Shown here piece after piece: positions 1 to 5,427 of a DNA stretch of 5,427 nt. The stretch covers positions 1-5,427 of the forward strand of contig JAJPXA010000112.1 in NCBI GenBank assembly GCA_021205715.1. The letters are read 5' to 3'. The translations under genes and the position numbers were made by a program. The stretch comes from Bacillota bacterium. GTDB taxonomy: Bacteria > Bacillota > Clostridia > UBA1381. The stretch's first letter is position 1, and each line of letters opens with the position of its first letter. The notes under the pieces were generated by a model. That model saw only the letters and a list, made by a program, of their open reading frames with translations. It did no database searches and was not told the DNA's origin.

Positions 1-32
1 GCGCGAGAGGCGCCGCGAAGGAGAATAAATAT

Positions 33-1181
33 ATGAACGTATTAATTTTGTCCGTAAAGGCGGGGTACGGGCACCATTCCACCGCCAAGGCGATAATCGA
101 AAAATTCACCGAACGCGGTCATAATTGTCAAATGTTTGACATTTTTGAAAAAATCAGTCCCGCGCTCGGCAACACCATACAGGACGGCTATCTGCTTTCC
201 ACGAAATACCTTGACTCGCTCTACGGCAAGGTCTATAACTCTATGGCGGAGAAAAACACGCCGTACAAATCCTATTCGGCAACCGCGGTTTTGTCCAAAC
301 TCGTCACGAAAAAGCTGACCTCGTATGTCGAGGAGTTCAAACCCGACCTTATAATAGGAACACACAGCTACGCGGGCGTTGTTATAACCATACTTAAAAA
401 CGAGCATATAATCGACTGCCCGACCATAGGCATAGTCACCGATTTCACGGTTCACCCGTTTTGGGAAAGCACCGTTTTGGATTATTATGTAATTCCGGAC
501 AAGCGGTTAAGCTATGAAATGGTAAAAAAAGGAATAACAGCAGATAAAATACTGCCCGTCGGCATACCGATACGCAAGCAGTTTGAAACAAAAACAGCAA
601 AAGAAGAAGCAAGGAAAATTCTCGGCATCGCCGATAAAAAAACGGTTCTTTTGATGATGGGCTCTATGGGTTACGGAAATATCAAAAAAACACTGCTCGA
701 TATAGACAGCGCCGCGGATGATTTTCAGGTGCTGTGCGTCTGCGGTTCAAACGCGAGAATGTACCGTGCGGTAAACAAGCGCGAATGGAACAAGAACATA
801 ATAGCCTACGGCTTTGCCGACAACGTGGACGTTATGATGGACGCGTCCGATGTGGTTATAACAAAGCCGGGCGGACTTACGACCTCGGAAACCCTCGCCA
901 AGGGTTTGCCGATGATAGCGGCAAACCCCATTCCCGGGCAGGAGCATAAAAATCTTCTGTTTTTGTTAAACAACGGCGCCGCGCTCGCGGCGGGAGAATA
1001 TTATCCGATAAGCGACGCTTTAAATCAGCTTTTCGGCTATGACGATAAGCGGATTGAGGAAATGAAAATCAGTGCGAAGCGCTTGGGAAAACCGAATGCA
1101 ACCGAAGAGCTTTACGAGTTCTGCGAGAGAAATTTCTTCGCGAAGCCCGTGTCCGCCGTAAATTCCATACCCGAAAGGTAA
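33..1181 (+). CDS. MGDG synthase/UgtP-type glycosyltransferase (GT28 family)
   Basis: 382 residues, complete. It probably moves a sugar from a UDP-sugar to diacylglycerol at the inner face of the membrane, making glycolipid or a lipoteichoic acid anchor, as UgtP does. An N-terminal MGDG-synthase domain (about 1-170) opens with MNVLILSVKAGYGHHSTA, the glycine/histidine loop typical of the family, and includes TDFTVHPFW at 136-144. A C-terminal GT28 domain (about 175-360) carries PVGIPIR (175-181), GSMGYG (210-215), the nucleotide-sugar motif KPGGLTTSE (278-286) and NPIPGQEHKN (298-307). There is no signal peptide or membrane helix, fitting a peripheral membrane enzyme. The start has AAGGAG at 18-23, nine bases upstream. 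The last 22 or so residues (from about 361) lie over the 3' end of the convergent pseudouridine synthase gene and look like an extension past the domain. The family is clear. The sugar, the acceptor and whether it is processive cannot be read from sequence, so no symbol is given. Confidence 0.88.
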   Translation: MNVLILSVKAGYGHHSTAKAIIEKFTERGHNCQMFDIFEKISPALGNTIQDGYLLSTKYLDSLYGKVYNSMAEKNTPYKSYSATAVLSKLVTKKLTSYVEEFKPDLIIGTHSYAGVVITILKNEHIIDCPTIGIVTDFTVHPFWESTVLDYYVIPDKRLSYEMVKKGITADKILPVGIPIRKQFETKTAKEEARKILGIADKKTVLLMMGSMGYGNIKKTLLDIDSAADDFQVLCVCGSNARMYRAVNKREWNKNIIAYGFADNVDVMMDASDVVITKPGGLTTSETLAKGLPMIAANPIPGQEHKNLLFLLNNGAALAAGEYYPISDALNQLFGYDDKRIEEMKISAKRLGKPNATEELYEFCERNFFAKPVSAVNSIPER

Positions 1182-2041
1182 TCGAGAACCGAGCCGTTTT
1201 TGTCAAACGAAAAACGCAGCTTATACGAATACAGCCGATACGTTCCGCGCGAGGATGAGCCGTATTTGCGGTCGCCGCAAAGAGGGTGCCCGATATGCGC
1301 GAAGCTCGCGCGTATCTGGTGGGTGCGTCCGGTGAGGAGCTTTGCTTCGACGAGCGTTTCCTTGCCGTTGTCGGCAACGGCGGTGTAATCGGTTTTCACA
1401 AATTTCGCGCCGGACGAAGGCGTATCGCTTACCGTCACCTTTTTATCACCCCTCGCAAGATAGCCCTCAATCGTTCCGGCGCCCGTTAGGACGCCCTCGA
1501 CAACGCACAGATAAAATTTATCGATTTCGCGCCCGCGTATTTTTTCGTTCATACACCGCAGAGCCGCCGCATTTTTCGCGGCTATTATAATGCCCGCGGT
1601 GTTGCGGTCAAGACGGTTGCAGAACGCGGGCGAGAACGAATGCTCCGAGCTTGGAGAATACTCGCCCTTGCCGCTGAGATAGCTTTTTACCTTGTCTATA
1701 AGCGACGCGCCGCTTTGATTTTCGTCCGCGTGAACAAGCTCCCCCGCGCGTTTGTCTATCAATAGAATATTTTCATCCTCATATATGATTTTAAGACTGT
1801 CAAACGGCACCGGCGCAAACACTTCGGGCGCGTCAAAAAATTCGTCCTTAAAATACAACGACACCTTGTCGCCGCCGCGCAGCATATACGCGCCGTCCTT
1901 TACGTGCGCGCCGTTCACCCTGACACAGTTCTTGCGCAGACCCTTATAAAGCATACTCTTCGGCAGCTTGGGCATATATTTGGTTATAAATTTGTCAAGA
2001 CGCTGCGCCGCGTCGTTTTCGTTTATGATTATTTCTCGCAT
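1112..2041 (-). CDS. RluA-family rRNA/tRNA pseudouridine synthase with S4 domain
   Basis: 309 residues, complete. It converts specific uridines in structured RNA, most likely 23S rRNA, to pseudouridine in the cytoplasm. An N-terminal S4 RNA-binding domain (about 12-62, with AQRLDKFI and LRKNCVRVNG) precedes the catalytic domain (about 83-270). The catalytic motif reads NRLDRNTAGI (142-151), with the nucleophilic Asp at 145; the family usually has HRLD, so Asn replaces His just before Arg-Leu-Asp. The other family motif, LTGRTHQIRASFAHIGHPL, spans 236-254 and is followed by GDRKYG. Order and length match the RluC/RluD branch, but paralogues in Clostridia are hard to separate, so no symbol is given. 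On the minus strand, AAGGA ends about seven bases before the ATG. No neighbour shares its direction. Its 3' end overlaps the convergent glycosyltransferase gene by 70 bp, leaving no room for a shared terminator. Confidence 0.92.
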   Translation of the reverse strand: MREIIINENDAAQRLDKFITKYMPKLPKSMLYKGLRKNCVRVNGAHVKDGAYMLRGGDKVSLYFKDEFFDAPEVFAPVPFDSLKIIYEDENILLIDKRAGELVHADENQSGASLIDKVKSYLSGKGEYSPSSEHSFSPAFCNRLDRNTAGIIIAAKNAAALRCMNEKIRGREIDKFYLCVVEGVLTGAGTIEGYLARGDKKVTVSDTPSSGAKFVKTDYTAVADNGKETLVEAKLLTGRTHQIRASFAHIGHPLCGDRKYGSSSRGTYRLYSYKLRFSFDKNGSVLDYLSGMEFTADTGFAKKFLSQNS

Positions 2042-2061
2042 TTCCTTTTCCTTTTTTAATA

Positions 2062-2090
2062 ATTGTAAATATTTTTTCGGCGGTTAATAA
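2062..2090 (-). promoter_or_regulatory. Possible weak promoter of the pseudouridine synthase gene
   Basis: On the minus strand a TACAAT -10-like box (2067 down to 2062) lies 17 bases from TTATTA (2090 down to 2085), a poor -35 match that falls inside the 19-bp palindrome. The predicted start would leave a leader of only about 13 bases, just enough for the AAGGA site. The -10 is good and the -35 weak; the real promoter could lie further upstream in the repeats. Confidence 0.3.
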
Positions 2091-2096
2091 CCGCCG
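2078..2096. repeat. Perfect 19-bp palindrome upstream of the pseudouridine synthase gene
   Basis: CGGCGGTTAATAACCGCCG has two 8-base arms (2078-2085 and 2089-2096) around AAT. A T run (2072-2077) lies before it on the plus strand, which reads as A's after the hairpin on the minus strand, so it is not an intrinsic terminator in either direction. It sits 37 bp before the pseudouridine synthase start and overlaps the possible -35. It may be an operator, a leader hairpin, or a small mobile palindrome; the AAT centre is also seen in the GC hairpin at 2325-2343. The structure is certain, the role unknown. Confidence 0.6.
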
Positions 2097-2140
2097 TTGA
2101 TGCGGTAAATTTTTGTTTAGGTGTGCGACACTTTGCGTTG

Positions 2141-2277
2141 AAAACCCCTCAGTCACGTCCTTGAAATGCTACGCATTTCAAAAACGCGCCACCTCCCCTA
2201 GTAGGGGAGGCTTATGTAGCAGTCATTTAAGGCTCCCCTACTAGGGGAGCTGTCAGCGCAGCTGACTGAGGGGTCTT
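2141..2277. repeat. Palindromic repeat element A (CCCCTCAGTCA ends)
   Basis: The ends CCCCTCAGTCA (2145-2155) and TGACTGAGGGG (2263-2273) are perfect 11-base inverted repeats, extending to 15 with one mismatch (2141-2155 and 2263-2277). Inside are four hairpins: TTGAAATGC/GCATTTCAA around TAC (2161-2181), CCTCCCC/GGGGAGG around TAGTA (2192-2210), GCTCCCC/GGGGAGC around TACTA (2232-2250), and GTCAGC/GCTGAC around GCA (2252-2266). The two GC hairpins share a 17-base core (2193-2209 and 2233-2249) that is an exact inverted copy, so the whole element can fold as one long palindrome. Similar CCCCTCAGTCA-ended repeats are, from memory, frequent between genes in Clostridia. It has no coding capacity. 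Confidence 0.75.
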
Positions 2278-2350
2278 CGTAGGGGCGAACAGTGTTTGCC
2301 TGCAAATTACGAATGCGGCACAACGGGCGGGCAATGCCCGCCCCTACGAA
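2276..2350. repeat. Palindromic repeat element B (CGTAGGGGCG ends)
   Basis: The ends TTCGTAGGGGCG (2276-2287) and CGCCCCTACGAA (2339-2350) are perfect 12-base inverted repeats. Inside are GGCGAAC/GTTTGCC around AGT (2284-2300; one G-T pair that RNA would tolerate) and a perfect GGGCGGGC/GCCCGCCC stem around AAT (2325-2343). It abuts element A, sharing TT at 2276-2277. The type, with GCCCGCCCCTACG at one end, is one I recall as dispersed in Clostridia. Open reading frames through it give only the translated repeat. Confidence 0.75.
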
Positions 2351-2423
2351 CCGGCACACAAACAAAAATTTATCGTAAAGCATTAACTTATTCAAAAAAC
2401 CGCAAAAAAAGCCGTTTTTAATA

Positions 2424-2452
2424 TTGTAACACAAACCGATTTATGATACAAT
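2424..2452 (+). promoter_or_regulatory. Sigma-A-type promoter of the DUF624-mnmG operon
   Basis: TTGTAA (2424-2429) and TACAAT (2447-2452) are separated by 17 bases, the optimal spacing, and TG at 2444-2445 gives an extended -10 (TGATACAAT). The surroundings are AT-rich. Transcription would start near 2458-2459, giving a leader of about 59 bases before the ATG at 2518. It lies just outside the repeat composite, so expression probably does not depend on the repeats. Confidence 0.68.
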
Positions 2453-2478
2453 AACTAAATACGATAAATATTAAGAAC

Positions 2479-2497
2479 GCCGCGCGGCGGGCGCGGC
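2479..2497 (+). promoter_or_regulatory. GC-rich leader hairpin just before the operon's ribosome site
   Basis: GCCGCGC (2479-2485) pairs with GCGCGGC (2491-2497) around GGCGG. The stem ends eight bases before the AAGGAG ribosome site (2505-2510), which itself lies seven bases before the ATG. There is no U run after it, so it is not a terminator. It may stabilise the mRNA or affect ribosome loading; no known riboswitch or T-box signature is visible. The hairpin is clear, its function is not. Confidence 0.4.
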
Positions 2498-2517
2498 TTC
2501 GGATAAGGAGAATTGTT

Positions 2518-3441
2518 ATGGGATTATTTGGAGGAAATTATGACAAGGCAGGCCCGGGCGTTGACCCGAACGCGCCGAAAAAACGCGGATTTTTTCTATA
2601 TATAGACATTGTTTGGCAAAAGCTCGGAAAGTTTTTCCAAATAGGCGCGGTATACTCGCTTTTAAGCCTGCCGCTTCTTGTGGTTTTGTATCTGCTCTCG
2701 GTTTTTGTATTTGCGCAGCCAATCGCCTCATTGCAGGAAACGGCACTTGAGGTGATGCAAAGCAACGGCATTCCCGAGGCGGAATACGCGGGTCAGCTCG
2801 GCACGATAACCTTTATGACTGCGTCTATGGCGTGCGTGTTCTTTGTCACGATGTGGGGAAGCGGCCCGCTTTCGGCGGCTCTGTCGTTCGTTATGCGCGA
2901 GTTCACACGCGGAAAATACGTCTGGATTTGGAGCGACGGACGCGAAAAAATAAAGGAAAATATGAAGCAGGGATTTATCGTTTTGGCGCTTGACCTTTTG
3001 GTATTTATATTGGTGCCCACGGCGGTAATCTTTTACACAAACCTTGCGCGCTCCGAGCCGAGTATGAATTTTGCGGCGACGCTGCTTGCGTATCTGCTTA
3101 TTCTCGCCACGCTGATTTATACGATGATGCACCCGTATATGTTCCAGCTTATGGTGACCTTTGACTCGAAATTCAGCGAGATATTCAAAAAATCCTTGCT
3201 GCTTGCGCTCGGTCATTTTCCGATTAATCTGCTTCTTACCGCAATATCGGCGGCGCTGATAGTGGTTCCGACGGCGATTTTCGGCGTGCCCGGCTCAATG
3301 GTGGTTGTGGTTATAGGACTTACGGTGGGCATAGCGTTTTTGCGTTATCCTATGGAATTTTACGCGGCGAGGGTTATAGAGAAAACCTTTATAAAGCCTA
3401 TGTCGAAAAAGGTACATATCGAATATGAGGAGGATGAATAA
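2518..3441 (+). CDS. DUF624 (YesL-like) multi-pass membrane protein
   Basis: 307 residues, complete, with no known biochemical activity. The N terminus has a glycine-rich stretch and GPGVDPNAPKKRGFF (12-26), resembling the GxGVxxxxPKKxxFF opening of many DUF624 proteins. About six hydrophobic segments follow, near 41-65, 97-121, 153-174, 184-205, 234-255 and 258-278. Other family-like stretches are GPLSAALSFVMREFTRGKY (116-134), leading into VWIWSDGREKIKENMKQ, and the late MVTFDSKFSEIFKKSLLLAL (212-231). The C terminus is cytosolic-looking and acidic (EYEEDE). AAGGAG seven bases before the ATG fixes the start. It is first in an operon with mnmG, only two bases upstream of it. YesL itself lies in a rhamnogalacturonan-use cluster in Bacillus, but no sugar-use genes are seen here, so that role should not be carried over. 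Confidence 0.82.
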   Translation: MGLFGGNYDKAGPGVDPNAPKKRGFFLYIDIVWQKLGKFFQIGAVYSLLSLPLLVVLYLLSVFVFAQPIASLQETALEVMQSNGIPEAEYAGQLGTITFMTASMACVFFVTMWGSGPLSAALSFVMREFTRGKYVWIWSDGREKIKENMKQGFIVLALDLLVFILVPTAVIFYTNLARSEPSMNFAATLLAYLLILATLIYTMMHPYMFQLMVTFDSKFSEIFKKSLLLALGHFPINLLLTAISAALIVVPTAIFGVPGSMVVVVIGLTVGIAFLRYPMEFYAARVIEKTFIKPMSKKVHIEYEEDE

Positions 3442-3443
3442 AA

Positions 3444-5306
3444 ATGCTGCTCGGTGAATACGATGTCGCCGTTATAGGCGGCGGTCACGCCGGCTGCGAG
3501 GCGGCGCTTGCCGCGGCAAGGCTGGGGCTGAAAACCGTTATGTTTTCGATAAGCCTTGACGCGATAGGCAACCTCCCCTGCAATCCGAGCATAGGCGGCA
3601 CGGCAAAAGGTCATTTGGTGCGCGAGGTCGACGCTCTCGGCGGCGAAATGGGAAAGGCGGCGGACGCGACATTCATACAATCGAAAATGCTCAACCGCGG
3701 CAAAGGCCCCGCGGTTCACTCGCTGCGCGCGCAGATTGACAGAAAGCGCTACCATATGGAAATGAAGCGCCGCGTGGAAAATCAAGAAAACCTAATCATA
3801 AAACAAGCGGAAATAACGGATATAAGGGTCGAAAACGGCGCGGTTACGGAGGTTGTGACTCAAACGGGCGCGTCGTATAAGACGCGCGCGGCGATAATCG
3901 CGACGGGAACATATTTAAAGGGCAAAATCCTAATCGGCGATTACTCAAAGGAAAGCGGCCCGGACGGGATGTTTCCGGCGAACGCGCTTTCGGAAAACCT
4001 CAGGAAGCTCGGAATAGAGCTTCGGCGCTTCAAGACCGGCACGCCCGCGAGAATACACGCGGACACAATTGATTTTTCAAAAACCGAAACGGAGTACGGC
4101 GACGACAAGATTGTTCCGTTTTCGTTCGAAACGAAGGAAACTGGCGAAAATCTTGTTGCCTGTCATCTGATATACACGAACGAGGAAACGCATAGGATTA
4201 TCACGGACAATCTAAAGCGTTCCGCGATGTACGGCGGCTACGCCGAGGGAACGGGGCCGCGGTATTGTCCGTCAATCGAGGACAAGGTGGTAAAATTCGC
4301 TGACAAACCGCGGCATCAGCTCTTTATCGAGCCTATGGGGCTTGACACTAAGGAGATGTATATACAAGGCTTTTCGACAAGCCTGCCGGAGGATGTTCAG
4401 ATTGCGATGTACCGCTCGATTCCGGCAATGGAGCACGCGGAGTTTATGAGGAGCGCCTATGCGATTGAGTATGACTGCTGCGACCCGACGCAGCTTTTGG
4501 CGACGCTTGAATTTAAGACGATTAGCGGCTTATACGGCGCGGGGCAATTTAACGGCACATCGGGCTATGAGGAAGCCGCGGCGCAGGGACTTATCGCGGG
4601 CATCAACGCGGCACTGAAGCTCAAGGGCGAGGAACCGCTGACACTGAAGCGCTCGGACGGATATATCGGAACGCTGATAGACGATTTGATAACCAAGGGC
4701 ACAAACGAGCCGTACAGGATGATGACCTCGCGGAGCGAGTACCGCCTGCTTTTGCGGCAGGACAATGCCGACGAGCGGCTGACGCCGATGGGACGGCGAG
4801 TGGGACTTATAAGCGATGAGCGCTGGGAGGAATTTCAGGAAAAGCTGCGTATGATTGACGCGGAAATCGCGCGCGTTTCAAGCGTGAACGTTCCGCCGTC
4901 GCTTGCGAATCCGGTGCTTCTCGAAAACGGAAGCGCGGGGGTGAAAACCGGCATCAAGCTCGCGGATATGATAAAGCGTCCGGAGCTGAGTTATGAAAAA
5001 ACCGCCGCCGCCGACCCGGAACGTCCGGTATTGCCGGACGCGGTATGCGAGGAGGCGGAGATAAAGCTCAAATACGACGGATATATAAAGCGGCAGGTCG
5101 CGCAAGCGGAGCAGTTTAAGAAAATGGAGGAAAAAACGCTCCCCGACGATGTCGATTACGGCGAAATCCACGGACTGCGGCTTGAAGCGCGGCAAAAGCT
5201 CAATAAAATCCGCCCGAAGTCGCTCGGACAGGCATCGAGAATATCCGGCGTTTCCCCGTCGGATATGTCGGTGCTGATAATATGGCTCGAGAGCAGAAAA
5301 CGATAA
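3444..5306 (+). CDS. mnmG: tRNA uridine-34 carboxymethylaminomethyl-modifying enzyme, FAD subunit MnmG
   Basis: 620 residues, full length for MnmG (GidA). With the GTPase MnmE it uses FAD, methylene-THF and glycine or ammonium to put cmnm5 or nm5 on wobble U34 of tRNAs reading purine-ended two-codon boxes, in the cytoplasm. The N terminus holds the FAD Rossmann motif IGGGHAGCEA (11-20), then PCNPSIGGTAKGHLVREVD (45-63) with conserved Cys46, and GPRYCPSIEDK (271-281) with Cys275, both matching the catalytic cysteines of E. coli MnmG. GQFNGTSGYEEAAAQG (367-382) is the second FAD-contact block. The C-terminal helical domain that binds MnmE and tRNA is present, ending SLGQASRISGVSPSDMSVLI. The ribosome site AGGAGG (3428-3433) lies inside the last codons of the DUF624 gene, whose stop is two bases before this ATG, so translation is likely coupled. 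mnmE is not next to it; whether rsmG follows is beyond the window. Confidence 0.97.
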   Translation: MLLGEYDVAVIGGGHAGCEAALAAARLGLKTVMFSISLDAIGNLPCNPSIGGTAKGHLVREVDALGGEMGKAADATFIQSKMLNRGKGPAVHSLRAQIDRKRYHMEMKRRVENQENLIIKQAEITDIRVENGAVTEVVTQTGASYKTRAAIIATGTYLKGKILIGDYSKESGPDGMFPANALSENLRKLGIELRRFKTGTPARIHADTIDFSKTETEYGDDKIVPFSFETKETGENLVACHLIYTNEETHRIITDNLKRSAMYGGYAEGTGPRYCPSIEDKVVKFADKPRHQLFIEPMGLDTKEMYIQGFSTSLPEDVQIAMYRSIPAMEHAEFMRSAYAIEYDCCDPTQLLATLEFKTISGLYGAGQFNGTSGYEEAAAQGLIAGINAALKLKGEEPLTLKRSDGYIGTLIDDLITKGTNEPYRMMTSRSEYRLLLRQDNADERLTPMGRRVGLISDERWEEFQEKLRMIDAEIARVSSVNVPPSLANPVLLENGSAGVKTGIKLADMIKRPELSYEKTAAADPERPVLPDAVCEEAEIKLKYDGYIKRQVAQAEQFKKMEEKTLPDDVDYGEIHGLRLEARQKLNKIRPKSLGQASRISGVSPSDMSVLIIWLESRKR

Positions 5307-5318
5307 ATTTTTGTTTAG
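5300..5318 (+). repeat. Third copy of the outer repeat motif, spanning the mnmG stop codon
   Basis: ACGATAAATTTTTGTTT (5300-5316) is identical over 17 bases to the reverse complement of 2360-2376, and TAAATTTTTGTTTAG (5304-5318) is identical over 15 bases to 2106-2120. The mnmG stop codon TAA (5304-5306) and its last sense codon CGA lie within it. AT-rich sequence makes short matches likelier, but a 17-base match in 5.4 kb is unlikely by chance. Probably one end of a dispersed repeat. Confidence 0.5.
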
Positions 5319-5360
5319 CGTATTGATTGACATTTGTGAACATTGTGCATCCACATAGCA

Positions 5361-5407
5361 TTCTTTTTCTTGAAAAGATTTAAAAGACTTCTTTTTCTGA
5401 AAAGAAG
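5361..5407. repeat. Tandem A/T-rich hairpin repeat after mnmG
   Basis: Two near copies of TTCTTTTTCTnGAAAAGA lie about 29 bp apart. The first folds as TCTTTT/AAAAGA (5362-5378), the second as CTTCTTTT/AAAAGAAG around TCTG (5388-5407). On the plus strand no U run follows the second, so it is not a textbook terminator for mnmG. On the minus strand it is followed by TCTTTTAAATCTTTTC, so it might end transcription of a minus-strand gene beyond the window. Similar strings occur, from memory, as dispersed repeats in Clostridia. The stretch 5307-5427 holds no gene that I can see. Confidence 0.45.
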
Positions 5408-5427
5408 CAAAAGCACCAAAGGGTTGC

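Larger units (their letters stand above)
2106..2375. repeat. Composite intergenic repeat with imperfect outer inverted repeats
   Basis: The left end (2106-2126) reads TAAATTTTTGTTT, then AG, then GTGTGC. The right end (2354-2372) is the reverse complement of TAAATTTTTGTTTGTGTGC, so the arms match over 19 bases apart from the two-base AG in the left arm. Inside lie palindromic elements A and B, back to back. There is no transposase and no clear target-site duplication. This could be a non-autonomous MITE-like element of about 270 bp, or an older short repeat that received two insertions. The inverted repeat is seen directly; that the whole is one unit is inference. Together with the flanks it accounts for the gene-free stretch 2042-2517. 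Confidence 0.5.

Noticed and set aside
42..455. 137-codon minus-strand open frame within the glycosyltransferase gene
   Set aside because: Antisense to a conserved catalytic domain, no ribosome site, no recognisable product.
1195..1216. Hairpin CGTTTTT/AAAAACG as a terminator for the glycosyltransferase
   Set aside because: The stem is A/T-rich with an eight-base loop, no U run follows, and it lies inside the pseudouridine synthase coding region.
2145..2350. CRISPR array
   Set aside because: The repeats are inverted and palindromic, not direct repeats with regular unique spacers, and no cas gene is nearby.
2394..2419. AAAAAC/GTTTTT pairing before the operon promoter as an intrinsic terminator
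   Set aside because: The stem is short, A/T-only except one pair, and the loop is long; it looks like chance A and T runs.
2198..2434. 78-codon minus-strand open frame across the repeat region
   Set aside because: Most of it is translated element A and B sequence and it lacks a ribosome site; such translated repeats are often misannotated as small hypothetical proteins.
2728..3216. 162-codon minus-strand open frame within the DUF624 gene
   Set aside because: Antisense shadow with a basic, low-complexity product and no family resemblance.
3360..3785. 141-codon minus-strand open frame over the DUF624-mnmG junction
   Set aside because: Runs against both conserved genes and the ribosome site of mnmG; product is not recognisable.
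4878..5354. 158-codon minus-strand open frame opposite the end of mnmG
   Set aside because: It lies antisense to a confidently identified gene, its product resembles no family I know, and it follows from the codon bias of mnmG.
5327..5361. TTGACA as a -35 box for a downstream gene
   Set aside because: No acceptable -10 box lies 16-18 bases downstream; the nearest candidate, TAGCAT, is 23 bases away.

Overview
The window looks like chromosomal DNA from an anaerobic Firmicute of class Clostridia, probably an uncultured gut-type lineage. The signs are A-rich Shine-Dalgarno sites (AAGGAG), heavy use of ATA (Ile) and AAA (Lys) codons next to GC-rich stretches, a UgtP/MGDG-synthase-type glycosyltransferase, a DUF624 (YesL-like) membrane protein, and short palindromic intergenic repeats that I recall as common in Clostridia. 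The placement is inferred from style; no 16S or other phylogenetic marker is present.

Layout. 33-1181 (+) encodes a diacylglycerol glycosyltransferase-type GT28 enzyme. Convergent with it, 1112-2041 (-) encodes an S4-domain RluA-family pseudouridine synthase, and the two coding regions overlap tail to tail by 70 bp. The region 2042-2517 has no gene. It holds a perfect 19-bp palindrome, then two abutting palindromic repeat elements (A, about 2141-2277; B, 2276-2350) framed by an imperfect outer inverted repeat (2106-2126 and 2354-2372), and finally a good sigma-A-type promoter (2424-2452) with a GC hairpin in the leader. This promoter faces a two-gene operon: a six-helix DUF624 membrane protein (2518-3441) and, two bases after its stop codon, mnmG (3444-5306), the FAD enzyme that makes the cmnm5/nm5 group on U34 of certain tRNAs. 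The last 121 bases have no gene but carry a third copy of the outer repeat motif, which includes the mnmG stop codon, and two A/T-rich hairpins in tandem.

Function. Two genes (rluA-like and mnmG) modify RNA and two act at or in the membrane (the glycolipid glycosyltransferase and the DUF624 protein). I see no shared pathway. The set reads as ordinary housekeeping DNA with intergenic repeats. I found no convincing new system. The points most worth a second look are the nested repeat composite and its motif at the mnmG stop, the 70-bp dual-coding overlap, and the translational coupling of a DUF624 protein to mnmG.
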